Translations under genes and position numbers: made by a program | Assembly: GCF_000003605.2 (NCBI RefSeq) | Contig: NW_003134442.1 | Coordinates: forward strand, 1 to 25,449 | Reading direction: 5' to 3' | Length of the DNA: 25,449 nucleotides | From: Saccoglossus kowalevskii | Lineage: Eukaryota; Hemichordata; Enteropneusta; Harrimaniidae | The notes under the pieces: generated by a model | What the model was told of the DNA's origin: nothing | Database searches by the model: none | What the model saw: the letters and a program-made list of their open reading frames with translations, nothing else | In this document: positions 12,121 through 23,794 of the stretch, one piece after another | Layout: each line of letters begins with the position of its first letter | How positions within the stretch are numbered: the stretch's first letter is position 1

Positions 12121-12660
12121 CTTGTACCATGGTACACTGAATGAATTGGTGATAGTATTACTTGTACCATGGTACACTGAATGAATTGGTGATGGTATAA
12201 CTTGTACCATGGTACACTGAATGAATTGGTGATAGTATTACTTGTACCATGGTACACTGAATGAATTGGTGATGGTATAACTTGTACCATGGTACACTGA
12301 ATGAATTGGTGATGGTATTACTTGTACCATAGTACACTGAATGAATTGGTGATGGTATAACTTGTACCATGGTACACTGAATGAATTGGTGATGATATTA
12401 CTTGTACCATGGTACACTGAATGAATTGGTGATGGTATTACTTGTACCATGGTACTCTAAATGAATTGGTGATGGTATTACTTGTACCATGGTACACTGA
12501 ATGAATTGGTGATAGTATTACTTGTACCATGGTACACTGAATGAATTGGTGATGGTATTACTTGTACCATAGTACTCTAAATGAATTGGTGATGGTATTA
12601 CTTGTACCATGGTACACTGAATGAATTGGTGATAGTATTACTTGTACCATGGTACACTGA
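12121..12660. repeat. 27-unit-offset duplication, left copy
   Basis: The order G34A, T39A, G34A, T39A, canonical, G11A+T39A, G35A, canonical, A16T+G19A and following units is repeated at 13201-13740, exactly 1080 bp away. The copies differ at the unit at 12161/13241 (T39A versus T38G+T39A), at the G11A change in the unit at 12561, and at T38G in 12641. Confidence 0.88.
12321..12560. repeat. Six-unit module M, first of four close copies
   Basis: Units in order: G11A+T39A; G35A; canonical; A16T+G19A; G34A; canonical. The same order is at 13401-13640, 21316-21555 (with an added G34A in the fourth unit) and 23795-24034. The offsets are 27, 198 and 62 units in succession. Confidence 0.87.
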
Positions 12661-12880
12661 ATGAATTGGTGATGGTAGTACTTGTACCATGGTACACTGA
12701 ATGAATTGGTGATGGTATTACGTGTACCATGGTACACTGAATGAATTGGTGATAGTATTACTTGTACCAAGGTATACTGAATGAATAGGTGATAGTATTA
12801 CTTGTACCATGGTACACTGAATGAATTGGTGATAGTATTACTTGTACCATGGTACACTGAATGAATTGGTGATGGTATTA

Positions 12881-13440
12881 CTTGTACCATGGTACACTGA
12901 ATGAATTGGTGATGGTATTACTTGTACCATGGTACACTGAATGAATTGGTGATGGTATTACTTGTACCATGGTACACTGAATGAATAGGTGATAGTATTA
13001 CTTGTACCATGGTACACTGAATGAATTGGTGATGGTATTACTTGTACCATGGTACACTGAATGAATTGGTGATGGTATTACTTGTACCATGGTACACTGA
13101 ATGAATTGGTGATGGTATTACTTGTACCATGGTACTCTGAATGAATTGGTGATGGTATTACTTGTACCATGGTACACTGAATGAATTGGTGATGGTATTA
13201 CTTGTACCATGGTACACTGAATGAATTGGTGATAGTATTACTTGTACCATGGTACACTGAATGAATTGGTGATGGTAGAACTTGTACCATGGTACACTGA
13301 ATGAATTGGTGATAGTATTACTTGTACCATGGTACACTGAATGAATTGGTGATGGTATAACTTGTACCATGGTACACTGAATGAATTGGTGATGGTATTA
13401 CTTGTACCATAGTACACTGAATGAATTGGTGATGGTATAA
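12881..13440. repeat. Segment copied at 18356-18915
   Basis: Fourteen units including T27A+G34A (12961), A16T (13121), the doubly changed T38G+T39A unit (13241) and G11A+T39A (13401). The block at 18356-18915 has the same order with three mismatches: G31T, T30A and T13G in the other copy. The first two of these also appear at 10760 and 10960. Confidence 0.87.
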
Positions 13441-13740
13441 CTTGTACCATGGTACACTGAATGAATTGGTGATGATATTACTTGTACCATGGTACACTGA
13501 ATGAATTGGTGATGGTATTACTTGTACCATGGTACTCTAAATGAATTGGTGATGGTATTACTTGTACCATGGTACACTGAATGAATTGGTGATAGTATTA
13601 CTTGTACCATGGTACACTGAATGAATTGGTGATGGTATTACTTGTACCATGGTACTCTAAATGAATTGGTGATGGTATTACTTGTACCATGGTACACTGA
13701 ATGAATTGGTGATAGTATTACTTGTACCATGGTACACTGA
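13201..13740. repeat. 27-unit-offset duplication, right copy
   Basis: Right partner of 12121-12660, including module M at 13401-13640 and two A16T+G19A units at 13521 and 13641. After 13761 the array returns to canonical and G34A units. Confidence 0.87.
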
Positions 13741-14040
13741 ATGAATTGGTGATGGTATTACTTGTACCATGGTACACTGAATGAATTGGTGATGGTATTA
13801 CTTGTACCATGGTACACTGAATAAATTGGTGATAGTATTACTTGTACCATGGTACACTGAATGAATTGGTGATAGTATTACTTGTACCATGGTACACTGA
13901 ATGAATTGGTGATAGTATTACTTGTACCATGGTACACTGAATGAATTGGTGATAGTATTACTTGTACCATGGTACACTGAATGAATTGGTGATAGTATTA
14001 CTTGTACCATGGTACACTGAATGTATTGGTGATGGTATTA

Positions 14041-14480
14041 CTTGTACCATGGTACACTGAATGAATTGGTGTTGGTATTACTTGTACCAGGGTACACTGA
14101 ATGAATTGGTGTTGGTATTACTTGTACCATGGTACACTGAATGAATTGGTGATGGTATTACTTGTACCATGGGACACTGAATGAATTGGTGATGGTATTA
14201 CTTGTACCAAGGTACACTGAATGAATTGGTGTTGGTATTACTTGTACCAGGGTACACTGAATGAATTGGTGTTGGTATTACTTGTACCATGGTACACTGA
14301 ATGAATTGGTGATGGTATTACTTGTACCATGTTACACTGAATGAATTGGTGATAGTATTACTTGTACTATGGTACACTGAATGAATTGGTGATGGTATTA
14401 CTTGTACCAGGGTACACTGAATGAATTGGTGTTGGTATTACTTGTACCATGGTACACTGAATGAATTGGTGATGGTATTA
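14041..14480. repeat. Array module E, most complete copy
   Basis: Eleven units in order: A32T; T10G+A32T; canonical; T13G; T10A+A32T; T10G+A32T; canonical; G12T+G34A; C8T; T10G+A32T; canonical. The first six match 18116-18355 and the last nine match 17556-17915, both without a difference by eye. It therefore contains the whole series, of which other loci hold parts. Confidence 0.88.
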
Positions 14481-15999
14481 CTTGTACCATGGTACACTGA
14501 ATGAATTGGTGATGGTATTACTTGTACCATGGTACATTGAATGAATTGGTGATGGTATTACTTGCACCATGGTACACTGAATGAATTGGTGATGGTATTA
14601 CTTGTACCATGGTACACTGAATGAATTGGTGATGGTATTACTTGTACCATGTTACACTGAATGAATTGGTGATGGTATTACTTGTACCATGGTACACTGA
14701 ATGAATTGGTGATGGTATTACTTGTACCATGGTACACTGAATGAATTGGTGATGGTATTACTTGTACCATGTTACACTGAATGAATTGGTTATAGTATTA
14801 CTTGTACCATGTTACACTGAATGAATTTGTGATGGTATTACTTGTACCATGGTACACTGAATGAATTGGTGATGGTATTACTTGTACCATGGTACACTGA
14901 ATGTATTGGTGATGGTATTACTTGTACCATGGTACACTGAATGAATTGGTGATGGTATTACTTGTACCAAGTTACACTGAATGAATTCGTGATGGTATTA
15001 CTTGTACCATGGTACACTGAATGAATTGGTGATGGTATTACTTGTACCATGGTACACTGGATGAATTGGTGATGGTATTACTTGTACCATGGTACACTGA
15101 ATGAATTGGTGATGGTATTACTTGTACCATGGTACACTGAATGAATTGGTGATGGTATTACTTGCACCATGGTACACTGAATGAATTGGTGATGGTATTA
15201 CTTGTACCATGGTACACTGAATGAATTGATGATGGTATTACTTGTACCATGGTACACTGAATGAATTGGTGATGGTATAACTTGTACCATGGTACACTGA
15301 ATGAATTGATGATGGTATTACTTGTACCATGGTACACTGAATGAATTGGTGATGGTATAACTTGTACCATGGTACACTGAATGAATTGGTGATAGTATTA
15401 CTTGTACCATGGTACACTGAATGAATTGGTGATGGTATTACTTGTACCATGGTACACTGAATGAATTGGTGATGGTATTACTTGTACCATGGTACACTGA
15501 ATGAATTGGTGATGGTATTACTTGTACCATGGTACACTGAATGAATTGGTGATGGTATTACTTGTACCATGGTACACTGAATGAGTTGGTGATGGTATTA
15601 CTTGTACCATGGTACACTGAATGGATTGGTGATGGTATTACTTGTACCATGGTACACTAAATGAATTGGTGATGGTATTACTTGTACCATGGTACATTGA
15701 ATGAATTGGTGATGGTATTACTTGTACCATGGCACACTGAATGAATTGGTGATGGTATTACTTGTACCATGGTATACTGAATGAATTGGTGATGGTATTA
15801 CTTGTACCATGGTACACTGAATGAATTGGTGATGGTATTACTTGTACCATGGTACACTGAATGAATTGGTGATAGTATTACTTGTACCATGGTACACTGA
15901 ATGAATTGGTGATGGTATTACTTTACCATGGTACACTGAATGAATTGGTGATGGTATTACTTGTACCATGGTACACTGAATGAATTGGTGATGATATTA

Positions 16000-16038
16000 C
16001 TTGTACCATGGTACACTGAATGAATTGGTGATGGTATT
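16000..16038. repeat. Unit shortened at its junction by a 4-bp deletion
   Basis: Between 16038 and 16039 the bases ACTT (unit position 40 and positions 1-3 of the next unit) are missing, so the sequence runs from GGTATT straight into GTACCATGG. This is the largest indel in the array; all others are single bases. It shifts the unit phase of everything to the right. Confidence 0.88.
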
Positions 16039-16515
16039 GTACCATGGTACACTGAATGAATTGGTGATGGTATTACTTGTACCATGGTACACTGAATGAA
16101 TTGGTGATAGTATTACTTGTACCATGGTACACTGAATGAATTGGTGATGGTATAACTTGTACCATGGTACACTGAATGAATTGGTGATGGTATTACTTGT
16201 ACCATGGTACACTGAATGAATTGGTGATGGTATTACTTGTACCATGGTACACTAAATGAATTGGTGATAGTATTACTTGTACCATGGTACACTGAATGAA
16301 TTGGTGATGGTATTACTTGTACCATGGTACACTGAATGAATTGGTGATAGTATTACTTGTACCATGGTACACTGAATGAATTGGTGATGGTATAACTTGT
16401 ACCATGGTACATTGAATGAATTGGTGATGATATTATTTGTACCATGGTACACTGAATGAATTGGTGATGGTATTACTTGTACCATGGTACACTGAATGAA
16501 TTGGTGATGGTATTA

Positions 16516-16555
16516 CTTGTACCATGGTACATTGAATGAATTCATGATAGTATTA
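16516..16555. repeat. EcoRI-bearing variant unit (G28C+G29A), first of three
   Basis: The unit reads GAATTCATGATAG and so contains GAATTC. Two more are at 16836-16875 and 17396-17435. The last two are each preceded by a T36C unit and also carry G11A and C17T. The two-unit pair is duplicated at a 560-bp (14-unit) offset. Confidence 0.88.
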
Positions 16556-17075
16556 CTTGTACCATGGTACACTGAATGAATTGGTGATGGTATTACTTGT
16601 ACCATGGTACACTGAATGAATTGGTGATGGTATTACTTGTACCATGGTACATTGAATGAATTGGTGACGGTATTATTTGTACCATGGTACACTGAATGAA
16701 TTGGTGATGGTATTATTTGTACCATGGTACACTGAATGAATTGGTGATGGTATTACTTGTACCATGGTACACTGAATGAATTGGTGATGGTATTACTTGT
16801 ACCATGGTACACTGAATGAATTGGTGATGGCATTACTTGTACCATAGTACATTGAATGAATTCATGATAGTATTACTTGTACCATGGTACACTGAATGAA
16901 TTGGTGATGGTATTACTTGTACCATGGTACACTGAATGAATTGGTGATGGTATTACTTGTACCATGGTACACTGAATGAATTGGTGATGGTATCACTTGT
17001 ACCATGGTGCACTGAATGAATTGGTGATGGTATTACTTGTACCATGGTACTCTGAATGAATTGGTGATGATATTA

Positions 17076-17355
17076 CTTGTACCATGGTACACTGAATGAA
17101 TTGGTGATGGTATTACTTGTACCATGGTACACTGAATGAATTGGTGATGGTATTACTTGTACCATGGTACACTGAATGAATTGGTGATGGTATTACTTGT
17201 ACCATGGTACACTGAATGAATTGGTGATGGTATTACTTGTACCATGGTACACTGAATGAATTGGTGATGGTATTACTTGTACCATGGTACACTGAATGAA
17301 TTGGTGATGGTATTACTTGTACCATGGTACACTGAATGAATTGGTGATGGTATTA
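17076..17355. repeat. Second homogeneous canonical block, seven units
   Basis: Seven consecutive units match the consensus exactly, between an A16T+G35A unit at 17036 and a T36C unit at 17356. Confidence 0.86.
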
Positions 17356-17515
17356 CTTGTACCATGGTACACTGAATGAATTGGTGATGGCATTACTTGT
17401 ACCATAGTACATTGAATGAATTCATGATAGTATTACTTGTACCATGGTACACTGAATGAATTGGTGATGGTATTACTTGTACCATGGTACACTGAATGAA
17501 TTGGTGATGGTATTA

Positions 17516-17915
17516 CTTGTACCATGGTACACTGAATGAATTGGTGTTGGTATTACTTGTACCATGGTACACTGAATGAATTGGTGATGGTATTACTTGT
17601 ACCATGGGACACTGAATGAATTGGTGATGGTATTACTTGTACCAAGGTACACTGAATGAATTGGTGTTGGTATTACTTGTACCAGGGTACACTGAATGAA
17701 TTGGTGTTGGTATTACTTGTACCATGGTACACTGAATGAATTGGTGATGGTATTACTTGTACCATGTTACACTGAATGAATTGGTGATAGTATTACTTGT
17801 ACTATGGTACACTGAATGAATTGGTGATGGTATTACTTGTACCAGGGTACACTGAATGAATTGGTGTTGGTATTACTTGTACCATGGTACACTGAATGAA
17901 TTGGTGATGGTATTA
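17516..17915. repeat. Array module E, copy 3
   Basis: Ten units. From 17556 to 17915 it matches 14121-14480 without a difference by eye, over 360 bp, including T13G, T10A+A32T, G12T+G34A and C8T. The unit at 17516 has A32T but lacks T10G. Confidence 0.87.
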
Positions 17916-18115
17916 CTTGTACCATGGTACACTGAATGAATTAGTGATGGTATTACTTGTACCATGGTACACTGAATGAATTGGTGATGGTATTACTTGT
18001 ACCATGGTACACTGAATGAATTGGTGATAGTATTACTTGCACCATGGTACACTGAATGAATTGGTGATGGTATAACTTGTACCATGGTACACTGAATGAA
18101 TTGGTGATGGTATAA

Positions 18116-18355
18116 CTTGTACCATGGTACACTGAATGAATTGGTGTTGGTATTACTTGTACCAGGGTACACTGAATGAATTGGTGTTGGTATTACTTGT
18201 ACCATGGTACACTGAATGAATTGGTGATGGTATTACTTGTACCATGGGACACTGAATGAATTGGTGATGGTATTACTTGTACCAAGGTACACTGAATGAA
18301 TTGGTGTTGGTATTACTTGTACCAGGGTACACTGAATGAATTGGTGTTGGTATTA
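18116..18355. repeat. Array module E, copy 4 (partial)
   Basis: Six units matching 14041-14280. The series stops after the second T10G+A32T unit and is followed directly by the block that matches 10760-11039 and 12881-13440, so a module boundary lies at 18355/18356. Confidence 0.86.
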
Positions 18356-19395
18356 CTTGTACCATGGTACACTGAATGAATTGGTTATGGTATTACTTGT
18401 ACCATGGTACACTGAATGAATTGGTGATGGTATTACTTGTACCATGGTACACTGAATGAATAGGTGATAGTATTACTTGTACCATGGTACACTGAATGAA
18501 TTGGTGATGGTATTACTTGTACCATGGTACACTGAATGAATTGGTGATGGTATTACTTGTACCATGGTACACTGAATGAATTGGAGATGGTATTACTTGT
18601 ACCATGGTACTCTGAATGAATTGGTGATGGTATTACTTGTACCATGGTACACTGAATGAATTGGTGATGGTATTACTTGTACCATGGGACACTGAATGAA
18701 TTGGTGATAGTATTACTTGTACCATGGTACACTGAATGAATTGGTGATGGTAGAACTTGTACCATGGTACACTGAATGAATTGGTGATAGTATTACTTGT
18801 ACCATGGTACACTGAATGAATTGGTGATGGTATAACTTGTACCATGGTACACTGAATGAATTGGTGATGGTATTACTTGTACCATAGTACACTGAATGAA
18901 TTGGTGATGGTATAACTTGTACCATGGTACACTGAATGAATAGGTGATAGTATTACTTGTACCATGGTACTCTAAATGAATTGGTGATGGTATTACTTGT
19001 ACCATGGTACACTGAATGAATTGGTGATAGTATTACTTGTACCATGGTACACTGAATGAATTGGTGATGGTATTACTTGTACCATGGTACTCTAAATGAA
19101 TTGGTGATGGTATTACTTGTACCATGGTACACTGAATGAATTGGTGATAGTATTACTTGTACCATGGTACACTGAATGAATTGGTGATGGTATTACTTGT
19201 ACCATGGTACTCTAAATGAATTGGTGATGGTATTACTTGTACCATGGTACACTGAATGAATTGGTGATAGTATTACTTGTACCATGGTACACTGAATGAA
19301 TTGGTGATAGTAGTACTTGTACCATGGTACACTGAATGAATTGGTGATGGTATTACGTGTACCATGGTACACTGAATGAATTGGTGATGGTATTA
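18356..19395. repeat. Composite block joining copies of 12881-13440 and 11481-11960
   Basis: Positions 18356-18915 follow 12881-13440 and positions 18916-19395 follow 11481-11960. The switch falls exactly on a unit boundary at 18915/18916. In the 12881 lineage the next unit would be G35A; instead a T27A+G34A unit appears. This is a visible junction between two array lineages. Confidence 0.83.
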
Positions 19396-20235
19396 CTTGT
19401 ACCATGGTACACTGAATGAATTGGTGATAGTATTACTTGTACCATGGTACACTGAATGAATTGGTGATGGTATTACTTGTACCATGGTACACTGAATGAA
19501 TTGGTGATGGTATTACTTGTACCATGGTACACTGAATGAATTGGTGATAGTATTACTTGTACCATGGTACACTGAATGAATTGGTGATAGTATTACTTGT
19601 ACCATGGTACACTGAATGAATTGGTGATGGTATTACTTGTACCATAGTACACTGAATGAATTGGTGATAGTATTACTTGTACCATGGTACACTGAATGAA
19701 TTGGTGATAGTATTACTTGTACCATGGTACACTGAATGAATTGGTGATGGTATTACTTGTACCATGGTACACTGAATGAATTGGTGATAGTATTACTTGT
19801 ACCATGGTACACTGAATGAATTGGTGATAGTATTACTTGTACCATGGTACACTGAATGAATTGGTGATGGTATTACTTGTACCAAGGTACACTGAATGAA
19901 TTGGTGATAGTATTACTTGTACCATGGTATACTGAATGAATTGGTGATGGTATTACTTGTACCATGGTACACTGAATGAATTGGTGATGGTATTACTTGT
20001 ACCATGGTACACTGAATGAATTAGTGATAGTATTACTTGTACCATGGTACACTCAATGAATTGGTGATGGTATTACTTGTACCATGGTACACTGAATGAA
20101 TTGGTGATAGTATTACTTGTACCATGGTACACTGAATAAATTGGTGATGGTATTACTTGTACCATGGTACACTGAATGAATTGGTGATGGTATTACTTGT
20201 ACCATGGTACACTGAATGAATTGGTGATAGTATTA

Positions 20236-20715
20236 CTTGTACCATGGTACACTGAATGAATTGGTGATGATATTACTTGTACCATGGTACACTGAATGAA
20301 TTGGTGATGGTATTACTTGTACCATGGTACACTGAATGAATTGGTGATGGTATTACTTGTACCATGGTACACTGAATGAATTGGTGATGGTATTACTTGT
20401 ACCATGGTACACTGAATGAATTGGTGATGGTATTACTTGTACCATGGTACACTGAATGAATTGGTGATGGTATTACTTGTACCATGTTACACTGAATGAA
20501 TTGGTGATGGTATTACTTGTACCATGTTACACTGAATGAATTGGTGATGTTATTACTTGTACCATGGTACACTGAATGAATTGGTGATGGTATTACTTGT
20601 ACCAAGGTACACTGAATGAATTGGTGATGGTATTACTTGTACCATGATATACTGAATGAATTGGTGATGGTATTACTTGTACCATGGTACACTGAATGAA
20701 TTGGTGATGGTATTA
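20236..20715. repeat. Copy of array segment 481-960
   Basis: Twelve units, including the consecutive G12T units at 20476 and 20516 (the latter with G35T) and the G12A+C15T unit at 20636. The unit at 20596 carries T10A in place of G11A. Confidence 0.88.
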
Positions 20716-21075
20716 CTTGTACCATGGTACACTGAATGAATTGGTGATAGTATTACTTGTACCATGGTACACTGAATGAATTGGTGATGGTATTACTTGT
20801 ACCATGGTACACTGAATGAATTGGTGATAGTATTACTTGTACCATGGTACACTGAATGAATTGGTGATGGTATTACTTGTACCATGGTACACTGAATGAA
20901 TTGGTGACGGTATTACTTGTACCATGGTACACTGAATGAATTGGTGATAGTATTACTTGTACCATGGTACACTGAATGAATTGGTGATGGTATAACTTGT
21001 ACCATGGTACACTGAATGAATTGGTGATGGTATTACTTGTACCATGGTACACTGAATGAATTGGTGATGGTATTA

Positions 21076-21275
21076 CTTGCACCATGGTACACTGAATGAA
21101 TTAGTGATGATATTACTTGTACCATGGTACTCTGAATGAATTGGTGATGGTATTACTTGTACCATGGTGCACTGAATGAATTGGTGATGGTATTACTTGC
21201 ACCATGGTACACTGAATGAATTAGTGATGATATTACTTGTACCATGGTACAATGAATGAATAGGTGATAGTATTA
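21076..21275. repeat. Type 1 higher-order trimer, second locus
   Basis: Five units: T5C+G28A+G35A; A16T; A14G; T5C+G28A+G35A; C17A. The C17A unit here also has T27A, unlike the unit at 1442. This is the only other place in the window with the type 1 trimer, about 19.8 kb from the first. Confidence 0.88.
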
Positions 21276-21635
21276 CTTGTACCATGGTACACTGAATGAA
21301 TTGGTGATGGTATTACTTGTACCATAGTACACTGAATGAATTGGTGATGGTATAACTTGTACCATGGTACACTGAATGAATTGGTGATGATATTACTTGT
21401 ACCATGGTACACTGAATGAATTGGTGATGGTATTACTTGTACCATGGTACTCTAAATGAATTGGTGATAGTATTACTTGTACCATGGTACACTGAATGAA
21501 TTGGTGATAGTATTACTTGTACCATGGTACACTGAATGAATTGGTGATGGTATTACTTGTACCATGGTACTCTAAATGAATTGGTGATGGTATTACTTGT
21601 ACCATGGTACACTGAATGAATTGGTGATAGTATTA

Positions 21636-22235
21636 CTTGTACCATGGTACACTGAATGAATTGGTGATGGTATTACTTGTACCATGGTACACTGAATGAA
21701 TTGGTGATAGTATTACTTGTACCATGATACACTGAATGAATTGGTGATAGTATTACTTGTACCATGGTACACTGAATGAATTGGTGATGGTAATACTTGT
21801 ACCATGGTACACTGAATGAATTGGTGATGGTATTACTTGTACCATGGTACACTGAATGAATTGGTGATGGTATTACTTGTACCATGGTACACTGAATGAA
21901 TTGGTGATAGTATTACTTGTACCATGGTACACTGAATGAATTGGTGATGGTATTACTTGTACCATAGTACACTGAATGAATTGGTGATAGTATTACTTGT
22001 ACCATGGTACACTGAATGAATTGGTGATAGTATTACTTGTACCATGGTACACTGAATGAATTGGTGATGGTATTACTTGTACCATGGTACACTGAATGAA
22101 TTGGTGATAGTATTACTTGTACCATGGTACACTGAATGAATTGGTGATAGTATTACTTGTACCATGGTACACTGAATGAATTGGTGATGGTAATACTTGT
22201 ACCATGGTACACTGAATGAATTGGTGATAGTATTA
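21636..22235. repeat. Copy of array segment 6241-6880, one unit shorter
   Basis: Fifteen units with the same landmarks as 6241-6880, but with two rather than three GATGG units after the first T38A unit. Confidence 0.85.
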
Positions 22236-22595
22236 CTTGTACCATGGTACACTGAATGAATTGGTGATGGTATTACTTGTACCATGGTACTCTAAATGAA
22301 TTGGTGATGGTATTACTTGTACCATGGTACACTGAATGAATTGGTGATAGTATTACTTGTACCATGGTACACTGAATGAATTGGTGATGGTATTACTTGT
22401 ACCATGGTACACTGAATGAATTGGTGATAGTATTACTTGTACCATGATACACTGAATGAATTGGTGATGGTATTACTTGTACCATGGTACACTGAATGAA
22501 TTGGTGATGGTATTACTTGTACCATGGTACACTGAATGAATTGGTGATGGTAATACTTGTACCATGGTACACTGAATGAATTGGTGATAGTATTA

Positions 22596-22955
22596 CTTGT
22601 ACCAAGGTATACTGAATGAATAGGTGATAGTATTACTTGTACCATGGTACACTGAATGAATTGGTGATGGTATTACTTGTACCATGGTACACTGAATGAA
22701 TTGGTGATGGTATTACTTGTACCATGGTACACTGAATGAATTGGTGATAGTATTACTTGTACCATGGCACTCTGAATGAATTGGTGACAGTATTACTTGT
22801 ACCATGGTACACTGAATGAATAGGTGATAGTATTACTTGTACCATGGTACACTGAATGAATTGGTGATAGTATTACTTGTACCATGGTACACTGAATGAA
22901 TTGGTGATGGTATCACTTGTACCATGGTACTCTAAATGAATTGGTGATGGTATTA
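22596..22955. repeat. Copy of the 10160/11281 series, single-block form
   Basis: It begins with the linked T10A+C15T+T27A+G34A unit and includes T13C+A16T+T33C+G34A (22756), T27A+G34A (22796), T39C (22876) and A16T+G19A (22916). The four-unit block is present once, whereas it is duplicated at 10200-10519. Confidence 0.85.
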
Positions 22956-23275
22956 CTTGTACCATGGTACACTGAATGAATTGGTGATGATATTACTTGT
23001 ACCATGGTACACTGAATGAATTGGTGATGGTATTACTTGTACCATGGTACTCTAAATGAATTGGTGATGGTATTACTTGTACCATGGTACACTGAATGAA
23101 TTGGTGATAGTATTACTTGTACCATGGTACACTGAATGAATTGGTGATGGTATTACTTGTACCATGGTACTCTAAATGAATTGGTGATGGTATTACTTGT
23201 ACCATGGTACACTGAATGAATTGGTGATAGTATTACTTGTACCATGGTACACTGAATGAATTGGTGATGGTATTA
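22916..23275. repeat. Type 2 120-bp higher-order repeat, three copies
   Basis: A16T+G19A units at 22916, 23036 and 23156 head three successive three-unit blocks. The middle unit is G35A in the first block and G34A in the next two. Confidence 0.86.
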
Positions 23276-23594
23276 CTTGTACCATGGTACACTGAATGAA
23301 TTGGTGATGGTATAATTTGTACCATGGTACACTGAATGAATTGGTGATGGTATTACTTGTACCAGGGTACACTGAATGAATTGGTGATGGTATTACTTGT
23401 ACCAGGGTACACTGAATGAATTGGTGATAGTATTACTTGTACCATGGTACACTGAATGAATTGGTGATAGTATTACTTGTACCATGGTACACTGAATGAA
23501 TTGGTGATAGTATTACTTGTACCATGGTACACTGAATAAATTGGTGATGGTATTACTTGTACCAAGGTACACTGAATGAATTGGTGTTGTATTA
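23236..23594. repeat. Copy of 2641-2999 with the shared 39-bp unit
   Basis: Same order as 2641-2999 with one mismatch seen (first base of the unit at 23316). The 39-bp unit is 23556-23594. Two consecutive A16G units follow (23595 and 23635), each creating a CpG. That pair is found nowhere else in the window. Confidence 0.9.
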
Positions 23595-23794
23595 CTTGTA
23601 CCATGGTACGCTGAATGAATTGGTGATAGTATTACTTGTACCATGGTACGCTGAATGAATTGGTGATAGTATTACTTGTACCATGGTACACTGAATGAAT
23701 TGGTGATAGTATTACTTGTACCATGGTACACTGAATGAATTGGTGATGGTATAACTTGTACCATGGTACACTGAATGAATTGGTGATGGTATTA

